DNA of 6,629 bases. It comes from CAZVBV01 sp964509975 (lineage in GTDB: Bacteria; Patescibacteriota; Gracilibacteria; UBA4473). The notes beneath the pieces are model-generated. The model saw only the letters and a list, made by a program, of their open reading frames with translations, ran no database searches and was not told where the DNA came from. The stretch is taken from NCBI GenBank assembly GCA_964509975.1, contig CAZDZO010000035.1, forward strand, positions 1 to 6,629, given 5' to 3'. Positions 1-6,052 of this stretch are shown here, piece after piece. The first letter of the stretch is position 1, and the number at the start of each line of letters is the position of its first letter. The position numbers and the translations under genes were made by a program.

Positions 1-527
1 TAAGAAAGGCCAAATCAATGCGTGAAGAGGTCGAAAATGCGCTTAAAGAAGCCAACGCGGCGTTTTTGGAGGCTCAGGCAATCATGCCCAAATCGACAAT
101 GCGAAATACTCTCGCAGTCCCCTCTCAAAAATTGAGTTTAAAAGTGACGACAAAAAACATCATGTCAGTGCGTATTCCTAAGTTTACCTTAGAAATCACA
201 GGAAATGCGCTTGGATACGGATTAGTTCAAACACGCGGTGAACTTGACATAGCCATTAAAAAGTTTTCAAAAGTGTTCCAACTCCTTCTTGAACTAGCGG
301 AAGTAGAAAAATCTGCGGAAAACCTTGCTTTTGAAATTGAAAAAACTCGACGACGTGTGAATGCTCTTGAACACCGACTCATTCCTGATCTACAAGACAC
401 ACTCAAATTCATTGGGATGAAGCTCAGTGAAACAGAACGATCTTCCATTATTCAAGTTATGGTGATCAAAAACATGATCGAAGCTCAAGAACAAGCCAAA
501 GCAGCTAAAGCCGCGGCTACTGCCTAA
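1..527 (+). CDS. atpD: V/A-type ATP synthase subunit D, 5' end cut by window
   Basis: Subunit D is the central-stalk (rotor shaft) protein of V/A-type ATPases. It couples rotation of the membrane ring to the catalytic A3B3 head on the cytoplasmic side. The frame is open from base 1 (bases 1-2 end a codon of the form NTA, which cannot be a stop). The first in-frame ATG, at 18, falls inside the N-terminal helix, so the true start lies upstream and roughly 35-45 residues are missing compared with the usual 200-220 aa. Visible family features are an Ala/Glu-rich first helix, the central segment around NIMSVRIPKF, and the conserved C-terminal helix EIEKTRRRVNALEHRLIP followed by the LSETERSS stretch. 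The two long helices form the coiled-coil shaft. The tail is Ala/Lys-rich. The next gene starts 14 nt after the stop, which suggests one operon. The family call is firm; whether the enzyme makes or consumes ATP and which ion it moves cannot be told. Confidence 0.9.
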   Translation, partial: RKAKSMREEVENALKEANAAFLEAQAIMPKSTMRNTLAVPSQKLSLKVTTKNIMSVRIPKFTLEITGNALGYGLVQTRGELDIAIKKFSKVFQLLLELAEVEKSAENLAFEIEKTRRRVNALEHRLIPDLQDTLKFIGMKLSETERSSIIQVMVIKNMIEAQEQAKAAKAAATA

Positions 528-541
528 TCCTCTTTTATTTT

Positions 542-1726
542 ATGCGAAAGCTCCTTCTCATTGGTCTCGTTGCGTTCAGTCTTTTTGGTACTTCTTCCAT
601 TGCTCTTGGAGCTGCTCCTGCAGTAACAGACTTTCCGTATGCCAAAGACGTTATTTCTAAAATCAACTGGAAACAAACCATTGGTGTTGAACTTGATGAC
701 ACACTCATCGGACGTGTAAACGAGAAACTTTCAAATATTAATATTTACGACTCAAAAAACGAAGAAGTCCCCTTTCAAGTATATTACGATGAATTCGCAC
801 GAGTAACCGACACAAGTATTGTCTCTACCTCTTCAAAGAAGGCCGGAGAAGATGGATTCTTGATTGATAACGATCCATTCACACAATTTGTCTTTGACGA
901 AAAAACAGATCGAACGGATGCCTCTTGGTACATCGTTGATTTGGGAGAACCACAACGTGTTGTTCGTGCCAAAGTATTCGTTCCTGAAGGACGTGTTCGA
1001 TATTTAGAAATTAAAGGAGGTATGACTAAAGATGATATGCGAACTCTTGTTTCAAAACGACCTTACATTTGGCAATCAAACTTTCATTCTCCACTTGTAC
1101 GATATCTCAAAGTTTCTCTCTGGGGCGTAGGAGTAAAGGTCGATGATTCAAAGTTTTATCATGGAGACAAAGCAACACTTTACTTTGAAGGAAGTCCTCA
1201 GGAAAAATATAGAATACTTTATGGAGGTCCTGTAAGGCTTGTTCGTTACAAAAAACGATTTGGAGAAGCACAAAAATACGACAAAGAAGGACAACTCACC
1301 AAAGAAGTTGCGAATCCAGCCTTTCCAAAAGATTTTGATGGAGATGGATACAACAACGAACTCGACAACTGTCCTTTTGTCTCAAATGCCTCACAAAGTG
1401 ATAGCGACAAAGATCGCGTTGGAAACAAATGCGATAATGCTCGAGACATCAAGAATTCAAATCAATACGATACTGACTTTGATGGTGTCGGAGATTTGAT
1501 TGATAACTGCATGCTTATTCCAAATAAAGACCAAGCTGATCGGGACAAAGATGATTACGGTGATGCCTGTGATAACGCACACGCAAAAGATGTTGATAAA
1601 GAAGCGATAAATTACACAACAACCGTTATTGCCTTCGTTATTGGATTCATCTTGGCGGCAGGAATTGTCATTGGTTGGAAGAAACGAGAATGGGTAAGGA
1701 AACAAGTCAAAAAGTTGAAAAGTTAA
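542..1726 (+). CDS. Membrane-anchored surface protein with thrombospondin type 3 repeats
   Basis: This 394-aa protein is predicted to be exported and held in the membrane by its C-terminus. Residues 1-23 form a signal peptide (MRK, a hydrophobic core, then ALG-A). Residues about 107-195 contain a beta-rich stretch (SWYIVDLGEPQRVVRAKVFV, later VRYLEIKGG and VRYLKVSLWG) that resembles a galactose-binding/discoidin-like sandwich; this is an inference. Residues 264-345 hold two TSP3 units with the family pattern DxDxDGxxxxxDNCP...N..Q.D.DKDxxGxxCDN. Cysteines sit at 277, 297, 323 and 343, and the acidic loops would bind calcium. A single transmembrane helix spans about 359-379 and is followed by a basic tail (KKREWVRKQVKKLK), so the bulk lies outside the cell. 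It begins 14 nt after the ATPase D gene with no visible Shine-Dalgarno site and is probably co-transcribed with it. The function is unknown; adhesion or cell-surface structure is plausible. Confidence 0.85.
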   Translation: MRKLLLIGLVAFSLFGTSSIALGAAPAVTDFPYAKDVISKINWKQTIGVELDDTLIGRVNEKLSNINIYDSKNEEVPFQVYYDEFARVTDTSIVSTSSKKAGEDGFLIDNDPFTQFVFDEKTDRTDASWYIVDLGEPQRVVRAKVFVPEGRVRYLEIKGGMTKDDMRTLVSKRPYIWQSNFHSPLVRYLKVSLWGVGVKVDDSKFYHGDKATLYFEGSPQEKYRILYGGPVRLVRYKKRFGEAQKYDKEGQLTKEVANPAFPKDFDGDGYNNELDNCPFVSNASQSDSDKDRVGNKCDNARDIKNSNQYDTDFDGVGDLIDNCMLIPNKDQADRDKDDYGDACDNAHAKDVDKEAINYTTTVIAFVIGFILAAGIVIGWKKREWVRKQVKKLKS

Positions 1727-1846
1727 AGAGTCTAAAAGATGTAGGGACAATTCCTTGTTGTTGTCTAATCTTCTTCAATACTTCATTGCTTCCGTTCTTC
1801 ATTACTTAATGAATAACAATTCCCTTTCTCTTGCAAGCCCTCTCGA
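1727..1846. other. Intergenic region, no gene seen
   Basis: This spacer lies between the TSP3 protein gene and the clpP promoter. It holds a short inverted repeat, TTCATTA-CT-TAATGAA (1798-1813), and a weak GACAA/TTGTC pair near 1745-1765. Neither is followed by a T run, so no intrinsic terminator can be called. The sequence is rich in the word CTTC. No start codon with a convincing reading frame is present. Confidence 0.5.
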
Positions 1847-1875
1847 TTGTATAAAGCCCCAAAACGTGCTAGAAT
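1847..1875 (+). promoter_or_regulatory. Sigma-70-type promoter of clpP
   Basis: The -35 box TTGTAT (1847-1852) and the extended -10 box TGC-TAGAAT (1867-1875) are 17 nt apart. The -10 hexamer matches TATAAT at five of six bases. The predicted transcript starts near 1882, giving a leader of about 17 nt. AAGGTG (1876-1881) lies upstream of that start and too far from the ATG to act as a ribosome binding site. Confidence 0.65.
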
Positions 1876-1898
1876 AAGGTGAATTTAATCATTCATAC

Positions 1899-2486
1899 AT
1901 GAGTTACTTGGTTCCAACAGTCGTCGAAAAAACAGCAGAAGGTGAACGAGCCTTCGATATTTACTCTCGTTTATTGAAAGAACGAATCATCTTTGTGGGT
2001 ACCGCAATCGATGACAATGTAGCGAACTTAATTATCGCTCAACTTCTTTTCTTGGCGGCAGAAGATCCAAAGAAAGACATTACGATCTACGTTAACTCAC
2101 CAGGAGGATCTGTTTCAGCCGGTCTTGCCATTATCGATACTATGAACTTCATCGCACCAAAGGTGTCTACTGTGTGCGTAGGAATCGCCGCTTCTATGGG
2201 AGCTATGATCCTTATGAGTGGAGAAAAAGGAAAACGATTCATCCTGCCTCATTCAGAGGTCATGATCCACCAACCACTCGGAGGAACGGAAGGACAAGCG
2301 TCTGACATCGCTATTCATGCAAAACATATCTTGGATACGAAGGAAGTTCTCTACAAGATTATTCAAAAATGTACCGGTAAAGATCTCGCAACAGTCGAAG
2401 CAGACTGTGATCGAGACAACTTCATTCGTGCGAATGAAGCGGTGAAATACGGACTTGTAGATAAGGTTATTACGAAAACAGCTTAG
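1899..2486 (+). CDS. clpP: ATP-dependent Clp protease proteolytic subunit ClpP
   Basis: ClpP is the serine peptidase that forms a two-ring tetradecamer and degrades proteins unfolded and fed in by a Clp ATPase (ClpX, ClpC or ClpA) in the cytoplasm. The 195-aa length is usual for the family. The catalytic triad is visible: Ser99 in GIAASMGA, His124 in MIHQPLGG, and Asp173 in DRDNF. The oxyanion region NSPGGSVSAGLAI (66-78) and the QASDIAIHAKHIL handle region are intact. The N-terminus SYLVPTVVEKTAEGERAFDIYSRLL matches the axial-loop segment, so the ATG at 1899 is the right start. No Shine-Dalgarno site precedes it and the predicted leader is short. No clpX or tig gene is adjacent, so it is expressed alone from its own promoter. 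It converges on the Cys-rich lipoprotein gene, and a possible remnant of a second clpP 3' end lies about 100 nt downstream. Confidence 0.97.
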   Translation: MSYLVPTVVEKTAEGERAFDIYSRLLKERIIFVGTAIDDNVANLIIAQLLFLAAEDPKKDITIYVNSPGGSVSAGLAIIDTMNFIAPKVSTVCVGIAASMGAMILMSGEKGKRFILPHSEVMIHQPLGGTEGQASDIAIHAKHILDTKEVLYKIIQKCTGKDLATVEADCDRDNFIRANEAVKYGLVDKVITKTA

Positions 2487-2520
2487 AGTTAATAGTCTAT
2501 AGTTCATAGCCCATTTCCTC

Positions 2521-2543
2521 ATTCCTGCGCAGGCGGGAACCCA
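2521..2543. repeat. REP-like GC-rich hairpin downstream of clpP
   Basis: The stem TTCCTGC / GCGGGAA (2522-2528 and 2533-2539, one G-T pair) closes a GCAG loop, and CCCAG follows. It resembles the ATTCC...GCGGGAAtCCAG type of dispersed short hairpin repeat known from many bacterial genomes; the resemblance is from memory. No T run follows directly (the nearest is 2564-2569), so it is not a standard terminator, though it could protect the clpP mRNA 3' end. Confidence 0.45.
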
Positions 2544-2579
2544 GTCAATAAAAGATTCCTTTGTTTTTTAAAATTTCAA

Positions 2580-2645
2580 ATATACGTAAACGAATACGTA
2601 TTCGAATACGTACTTGCGGATAAGATTATTGAGAAAGTCGGCTAA
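2580..2645 (+). pseudogene. Possible remnant of a second clpP 3' end
   Basis: Read from 2604 in frame, this stretch gives EYVLADKIIEKVG and a stop. It lines up with the last residues of ClpP (KYGLVDKVITKTA and a stop, 2445-2486). By hand, about 29 of 42 aligned bases are identical with no gap. Upstream, 2580-2603 reads IYVNEYVF and can be aligned to ClpP IRANEAV with one extra codon. There is no start codon in the frame. The best guess is a leftover tail of a lost, diverged tandem clpP paralogue; chance similarity is not excluded. Its stop overlaps the end of the lipoprotein gene on the other strand. Confidence 0.4.
2583..2612. repeat. Imperfect 30-bp palindrome with 12-bp tandem unit
   Basis: The core CGAATACGTATTCG is a perfect palindrome. 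It is flanked on both sides by an AA pair and TACGTA, so the full 30 bp is its own reverse complement except for two AA/AA mismatch positions. The same stretch can be read as a direct repeat of CGAATACGTA(T/C)T with 12-bp spacing. It sits between the convergent clpP and lipoprotein genes. Confidence 0.6.
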
Positions 2646-3562
2646 TTAGAATCAGAAAAATAATCTTCTATTACTTGCTTGCATTCTATATCTGAACCCA
2701 AAGTATCACAGGATTTTTGAAGATACTCTTTACTTCTTTTTTCGAGAACAGTTTCAAGCACCCGTCTTTCTTCTTCCGATATTTCTTCGAATATTGATTC
2801 AATGTTTTTGTCGTCAATTAAGAGAGCATTTTGATATACCGTACTTGATAAAAGACCATTCTCTTCCTGGTAAATTTCTTGTTCCCAATCAACAATAGGG
2901 TCTTCATAATCATCTAAAAACATTTTTGATTTCGTTTCACTAGAGACGTTTAAACTTTTAACAAAATCTCTGTTAAATTTCCTTTGCTCAAAGTTATAAA
3001 AGAATTTATCAAAACCACGCTCTGTTCGACACAGTGCTAAATCATGACTATACAGAGCAGTTTGATCACTTTTCATGGTTTCACATTCACTCACTAGCGG
3101 AGCACTATTCAATAAATTACAGTCAAAATCTGGTCTACGATGAGCTGTATACAATTCTATACAGTGATTCTTCTCACAACCGGAAATATCATTTAATAGA
3201 AAAGCTCCTTGTGTCTGACAAACCTCTTTCAAAGAATTCGTCTGTGCTGAAAGATACGGAGGTTTGTTATATCGAAGCATATATCCTTTCTCCCCTCTCT
3301 CCTCACTGAATTGGGCACAATCATGAAAACTAAAATCAGATGCCGCTACCAGTCCTTTATTGAAATAATCATTTATACATTTTTCTTGCTCCGGTATTTC
3401 TAATTGAGAACACTTCCCCACACCCACAGGAGTACTTACAACTTCTTCAACGGCCTCAGTGGTTACCACTCCTTCTTCTGGGGCTGATGACGAACACCCC
3501 CAAAGAAACAACAAAACTCCTAGGAGCAAGAATTTTTTAGCATACGATAAAAATGAAATCAT
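2642..3562 (-). CDS. Cys-rich predicted lipoprotein, family not recognised
   Basis: This is a 306-aa predicted secreted lipoprotein of unknown function. The N-terminus has a basic start, a hydrophobic core and a lipobox LWGC with the lipidated Cys at 23, then a Ser/Glu/Val-rich linker to about residue 48. The mature part has 11 more cysteines at 51, 62, 82, 115, 129, 134, 148, 160, 178, 285 and 294. A short module recurs: CSQLEIPEQEKCINDYF near the start (51-67), CNLLNSAPLVSEC in the middle (148-160) and CDTLGSDIECKQVIEDYF at the end (285-302), which suggests disulfide-closed helical hairpins. The region 215-282 is acidic, with EEISEEERR. The gene begins 20 nt after rpiB and might be read through from it, but TTATAACTTATAAAAC just before the ATG offers a local -10 box. 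No Shine-Dalgarno site is seen. The reading frame is long and has proper lipoprotein features, so it is a real gene. Confidence 0.8.
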   Translation of the reverse strand: MISFLSYAKKFLLLGVLLFLWGCSSSAPEEGVVTTEAVEEVVSTPVGVGKCSQLEIPEQEKCINDYFNKGLVAASDFSFHDCAQFSEERGEKGYMLRYNKPPYLSAQTNSLKEVCQTQGAFLLNDISGCEKNHCIELYTAHRRPDFDCNLLNSAPLVSECETMKSDQTALYSHDLALCRTERGFDKFFYNFEQRKFNRDFVKSLNVSSETKSKMFLDDYEDPIVDWEQEIYQEENGLLSSTVYQNALLIDDKNIESIFEEISEEERRVLETVLEKRSKEYLQKSCDTLGSDIECKQVIEDYFSDSN

Positions 3563-3571
3563 GTTTTATAA

Positions 3572-3577
3572 GTTATA
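3572..3577 (-). promoter_or_regulatory. Candidate -10 box of the Cys-rich lipoprotein gene
   Basis: TATAAC on the minus strand ends 9 nt before the ATG at 3562, which predicts a leader of only about 3 nt. It lies in a tandem AACTTATAACTTATAAAA stretch. No good -35 box is visible, because that position falls inside the rpiB 3' end. The gene may also be read from the rpiB promoter. Confidence 0.3.
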
Positions 3578-3582
3578 AGTTT

Positions 3583-4014
3583 TCAAAGCGCATCCAACTG
3601 CCCCCTCCGCCTCTCATGCCTCCCCTCTTCGGGTTCGGTATTTAAGAATGTATCAACAATTTTTTCCCATGGATCATAAAACTTTGTTCGTTCGCCCATT
3701 GTCAAAATATTAGCGCCATTATGCTTCCGAGCCAGTTCTGCCAGTTCAGCTGAATTGACGTGTGCGGCCCGAGCGCCTTTTACTTTGTTGGCCGCCATTG
3801 ATATTCCCAATCCCGATCCACAAATAGCAATCCCCAATGAGCCTTCGTTTCCAACAACTTGTTTCGCCACCTCTGCACCAAAGACTGGATAATCACAACT
3901 TTCATCCGTATGACATCCTATATCTTCCACTTCATAACTTTTCGCCTGAAGATACTCTGTGATTTTTTGCTTCAATTCAAAGCCGCCGTGATCTGATCCG
4001 AGGTATATTTTCAT
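3583..4014 (-). CDS. rpiB: Ribose-5-phosphate isomerase B (RpiB/LacAB family)
   Basis: RpiB interconverts ribose 5-phosphate and ribulose 5-phosphate in the non-oxidative pentose phosphate pathway, in the cytoplasm. The 143-aa protein has the family motifs: SDHGGFELK at the start with Asp8 and His9 for ring opening, the anion-hole and catalytic-base motif CGSGLGISMAANK with Cys65, and the active-site KHNGANIL with His98 and Asn99. The region FLNTEPEEGRHERR (124-136) is the usual C-terminal phosphate-binding stretch with Arg residues. A Ser in CGSGLG replaces the common Thr, a conservative change. I chose the ATG at 4014 (MKIYLGSDHGG) over one at 4023 because it fits the family N-terminus and because the upstream codons overlap the -10 box. 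The stop is TGA, which shows TGA is not reassigned here. The glycosyltransferase gene lies upstream on the same strand but a separate promoter is present. Confidence 0.95.
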   Translation of the reverse strand: MKIYLGSDHGGFELKQKITEYLQAKSYEVEDIGCHTDESCDYPVFGAEVAKQVVGNEGSLGIAICGSGLGISMAANKVKGARAAHVNSAELAELARKHNGANILTMGERTKFYDPWEKIVDTFLNTEPEEGRHERRRGQLDAL

Positions 4015-4021
4015 TACACAC

Positions 4022-4030
4022 ATTATAGCA
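4022..4030 (-). promoter_or_regulatory. Extended -10 promoter of rpiB, leaderless start
   Basis: On the minus strand this is TGC-TATAAT, a perfect extended -10 element. Counting seven bases on puts the transcript start at about 4015, one base before the ATG at 4014. The matching -35 position (GGCTAG with 17-nt spacing) is poor, as is common for extended -10 promoters. The spacer is an A-rich run. Confidence 0.65.
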
Positions 4031-4063
4031 TATTTTTTTTCATTCTAGCCCCCATTTACCCCA

Positions 4064-4165
4064 TTTAAGTCCGGACTTGAATGAAAATCAGAAAAAAATG
4101 CTACACAAAGCACTTAAAAGATTAAAAAGAGGGTGAAAAATAGGAAAATCAAGTCCGGACTTAAA
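4064..4165. repeat. 102-bp unit bounded by 17-bp inverted repeats
   Basis: TTTAAGTCCGGACTTGA (4064-4080) and its exact reverse complement (4149-4165) face each other across 68 nt. Each arm contains the perfect 12-bp palindrome AAGTCCGGACTT (4067-4078 and 4151-4162). The right arm overlaps the last codon and stop codon of the glycosyltransferase gene. The A-rich centre encodes nothing convincing. It could be a paired operator site, a MITE-like insertion or a long-range RNA stem. No target-site duplication is obvious. Confidence 0.7.
4092..4115 (-). terminator. Candidate intrinsic terminator of the glycosyltransferase gene
   Basis: On the minus strand, AAGTGCT and AGCATTT pair (seven pairs, one G-U) around a six-base TTGTGT loop and run into a stretch of T residues (complement of 4092-4098). 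The stem has only two G-C pairs, so it is weak. It is well placed, about 45 nt after the stop codon and before the rpiB promoter. Confidence 0.4.
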
Positions 4166-5288
4166 GAGATTCCAAGTACTGCGCTAGTTTTTCACGGAAA
4201 CGCGCTTCATCAAAGCTCGTTCCTCGTTCCACAATATGGTCTCTATGAATATTTGATTCTTGGTTTATAAAAATATCAATGCCCTTCTTCAACTCTTCAC
4301 TTGTTTGCGCATGAAAGGGAATCCCCCACTCTCCAACAGATTCCCTAGCCCCACCTTTGTCGTAGTAAATTACAGGCGTCCCCGTTGACATCGCTTCCAC
4401 TGGTGTCAATCCGAAGTCTTCTTCTGCTGGGAATAAGAAGGCACGTGCGTGTGCGTAGAGATCTGGCAATTCGTCGTCTCTCACAAACCCCAAGAATTCA
4501 ATGTTTTCCGCGCCCTTCGCAAGCAATTTACATTTCTCAAGTTCTGGTCCTTTTCCAGCCAACTTCAAAGGCAGTTTATTTTTCACAAAAGTTTCTACGA
4601 GCAGATCGAACTTCTTATAAGGAATAAATCGCCCTACCGCTAAAAAGTAAATCCGTTCAGGGTCTTTTTTTCCCGCCTGCACATACGAATCTGTTTCCAC
4701 CCCTGGGTACAATGTGGTCGCTTTTGCGTTGTAATATTTCGCAATGCGATCAGCCACAAAATCAGAATTAGAAATCCAGTGATCGACTTTTTCCATCGCC
4801 CTCTGATCTTTTTTATAAAGGAAGTTCAACACCATTGGCAGAACCCACCTGATTGGTTTTCCCCACCAAGGCAAGGGATAATCTTTTAAATATTCCTCTC
4901 GAGCATTATAAAGAAATCGCACAGGCGTGTGACAATAACACACGTGTACTTGATCTTTTTTTGTTTTTTTCACACACTTAGAAAACCCCGAACTACTCGA
5001 TGAAATAATAAGATCGAATTCTGATAGGTCGAGTTTTTCAAAAGCTTTCGGGAAAAATGGAAGCAAAAATTGATGTTTCTTTCTGAGTTTTACGGGGAGT
5101 CTTTGGAGAAAGGTAGTGCGTACTTCTCTCCCCTGCAATTCTGGAAATTTCTCCGGATGAAAAACAGAGGTAAAAATAACAGCATTCGGAAATAACTTTG
5201 CTAAAGAAAAAACAACACGCTCAGCTCCTCCCCGACTGGTAATCCAATCAGCCACAATAGCCACCTTCTTATTGTTCCAATTTGTCAT
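4161..5288 (-). CDS. Glycosyltransferase family 4 (WbaZ/mannosyltransferase-like)
   Basis: This 375-aa GT-B enzyme transfers a sugar from a nucleotide-sugar donor with retention of configuration, probably in building a surface glycan or glycolipid on the cytoplasmic side of the membrane. The N-terminal acceptor domain opens with KKVAIVADW and the GGAERV motif (20-25). The segment DLIISSSSSGFSK (92-104) and CYCHTPVRFLYN (117-128) are typical of the WbaZ-like subgroup. The C-terminal donor domain shows ISNSDFVADRIAKYY (172-186), the YPGV turn, VGRFIPYKKFDLLVE with Arg220 and Lys225/226, and the EX7E motif (Glu290 and Glu298 in EEDFGLTPVEAMSTGTPVI). The length is normal and the protein is complete. 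It has no signal peptide or membrane helix. No other glycan gene is visible, so acceptor and product are unknown. A good promoter lies directly before the ATG, and the 3' end overlaps one arm of an inverted repeat. Confidence 0.92.
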   Translation of the reverse strand: MTNWNNKKVAIVADWITSRGGAERVVFSLAKLFPNAVIFTSVFHPEKFPELQGREVRTTFLQRLPVKLRKKHQFLLPFFPKAFEKLDLSEFDLIISSSSSGFSKCVKKTKKDQVHVCYCHTPVRFLYNAREEYLKDYPLPWWGKPIRWVLPMVLNFLYKKDQRAMEKVDHWISNSDFVADRIAKYYNAKATTLYPGVETDSYVQAGKKDPERIYFLAVGRFIPYKKFDLLVETFVKNKLPLKLAGKGPELEKCKLLAKGAENIEFLGFVRDDELPDLYAHARAFLFPAEEDFGLTPVEAMSTGTPVIYYDKGGARESVGEWGIPFHAQTSEELKKGIDIFINQESNIHRDHIVERGTSFDEARFREKLAQYLESL

Positions 5289-5295
5289 CGCGAGA

Positions 5296-5323
5296 ATTGT
5301 AGCAGAACTGTTTCGGTTGTCAT
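5296..5323 (-). promoter_or_regulatory. Promoter of the glycosyltransferase gene, leaderless start
   Basis: The minus strand carries a -35 box ATGACA (5318-5323, five of six matches), a 16-nt spacer, and an extended -10 box TGC-TACAAT (hexamer at 5296-5301). The predicted transcript start is about 5289, one base before the ATG at 5288. The promoter sits in the 43-nt gap after the FN3-like lipoprotein gene. Confidence 0.7.
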
Positions 5324-5331
5324 TGCCAGAA

Positions 5332-5985
5332 TCACTCTGTCGGTTCTGTTGTCTCCTCTAATGCTTCTTCTGTATCCGCAGGAATCACAATTTCTTCTAG
5401 AGTCTCTTCTTCTGGAACAATTTCTTTTTGTACTTCATTTTCAACAACTTCTTCTGAGACAACTTTTTCAACAGGTACTTCTTCTTCCTCCAAAATGATC
5501 TGTTTTTTATTCGTAATAATTTCATCTTCAAAACTATGAATTTGTTTTCCTTGTTCATCAAGAATAAACACCCCCACCATATATTTTGTTTCCTCTGTAA
5601 GTTCTTCAATCTCCACTCTTAATGGATGCGTTGTCGAAATATTATTCATTTTAGTCGTCGCTTCTACAGATTCCCCATCTTCTTCCTGAATAAAATACTG
5701 CACATTGTAAGAAGTTGGCGTTTTTGATTTTGGAATAAATTCGAGTGTGATTTTTTCGGGTTCCACTGTCACACTGTTATTAAATGCGAACATTTCTTGT
5801 TGTGTTTCTGGTGGTAAAGATTCTTTCTCAATAATCACTTCCTTCGTCTTCGCTGTTGGAACCGCGTCGATGCTGTTCTCCATTTGTTGAGGAGCCTTTG
5901 CTATCTTTGAAAGAATTTGTTTCTTTTCACATCCGAATAAAAAGATTGAGAAAAAAAGTACGGGAATAATTAAGATGTTTTTCAT
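5332..5985 (-). CDS. Predicted lipoprotein with FN3-like domain and Glu-rich tail
   Basis: This is a 217-aa predicted lipoprotein of unknown function. A hydrophobic signal sequence ends in the lipobox LFGC with lipidated Cys19, followed by a basic KKQILSKIAK stretch. Residues about 69-158 read like one fibronectin type III domain: strands around SVTVEPEKITLEFIP, SYNVQYFIQEEDG, the LRVEIEELTEETKYMVGVFI core with the usual L..LT..T.Y.V pattern, and DEQGK. The family assignment is an inference. The tail from 164 to 217 is low-complexity and acidic, with about 21 Glu in the last 53 residues and repeated EE/VV/VPEEE words. It is likely disordered and extended from the membrane. The gene ends in TGA. 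It has its own promoter and no Shine-Dalgarno site. The neighbouring minus-strand genes also encode envelope proteins. Confidence 0.8.
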   Translation of the reverse strand: MKNILIIPVLFFSIFLFGCEKKQILSKIAKAPQQMENSIDAVPTAKTKEVIIEKESLPPETQQEMFAFNNSVTVEPEKITLEFIPKSKTPTSYNVQYFIQEEDGESVEATTKMNNISTTHPLRVEIEELTEETKYMVGVFILDEQGKQIHSFEDEIITNKKQIILEEEEVPVEKVVSEEVVENEVQKEIVPEEETLEEIVIPADTEEALEETTEPTE

Positions 5986-6017
5986 GGAAATAGGGTTTAT
6001 TTTTCTATTCGAGAAGA

Positions 6018-6046
6018 ATTATAAGATTTTCAAATTTTAAACGCAA
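6018..6046 (-). promoter_or_regulatory. Promoter of the FN3-like lipoprotein gene
   Basis: The minus strand has a perfect -10 box TATAAT (6018-6023) and a weak -35 box TTGCGT (6041-6046) at 17-nt spacing. The predicted transcript start is near 6011, which gives a leader of about 25 nt. That leader is A-rich and has no Shine-Dalgarno sequence. Confidence 0.6.
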
Positions 6047-6052
6047 TATTTT

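Noticed and set aside
1457..1750. A 97-codon minus-strand frame opposite the TSP3 repeats
   Set aside because: The plus strand carries conserved calcium-binding repeats and a membrane helix here; the antisense frame is low-complexity Ile/Val/Phe and has no support.
2533..2570. Rho-independent terminator for clpP using the hairpin at 2522-2539 and the T run at 2564-2569
   Set aside because: The T run is about 25 nt beyond the stem, too far for a standard intrinsic terminator.
3034..3309. A 91-codon plus-strand frame inside the Cys-rich lipoprotein gene
   Set aside because: It is fully contained in a longer minus-strand gene with a signal sequence, and no promoter or ribosome binding site precedes it.
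3583..3585. Possible reassignment of TGA, as in Gracilibacteria and Absconditabacteria
   Set aside because: rpiB and the FN3-like lipoprotein end sensibly at TGA, and the conserved proteins use no in-frame TGA.
4015..4023. Upstream ATG for rpiB at 4023 (adding three residues)
   Set aside because: The family N-terminus is MKIYLGSDHGG, and the upstream ATG overlaps the TATAAT box, so it would not be in the transcript.
4081..4125. A 14-codon frame (MKIRKKCYTKHLKD) in the loop of the inverted repeat
   Set aside because: Too short, A-rich, without a promoter or ribosome binding site; any ATG in such sequence would give a similar frame.
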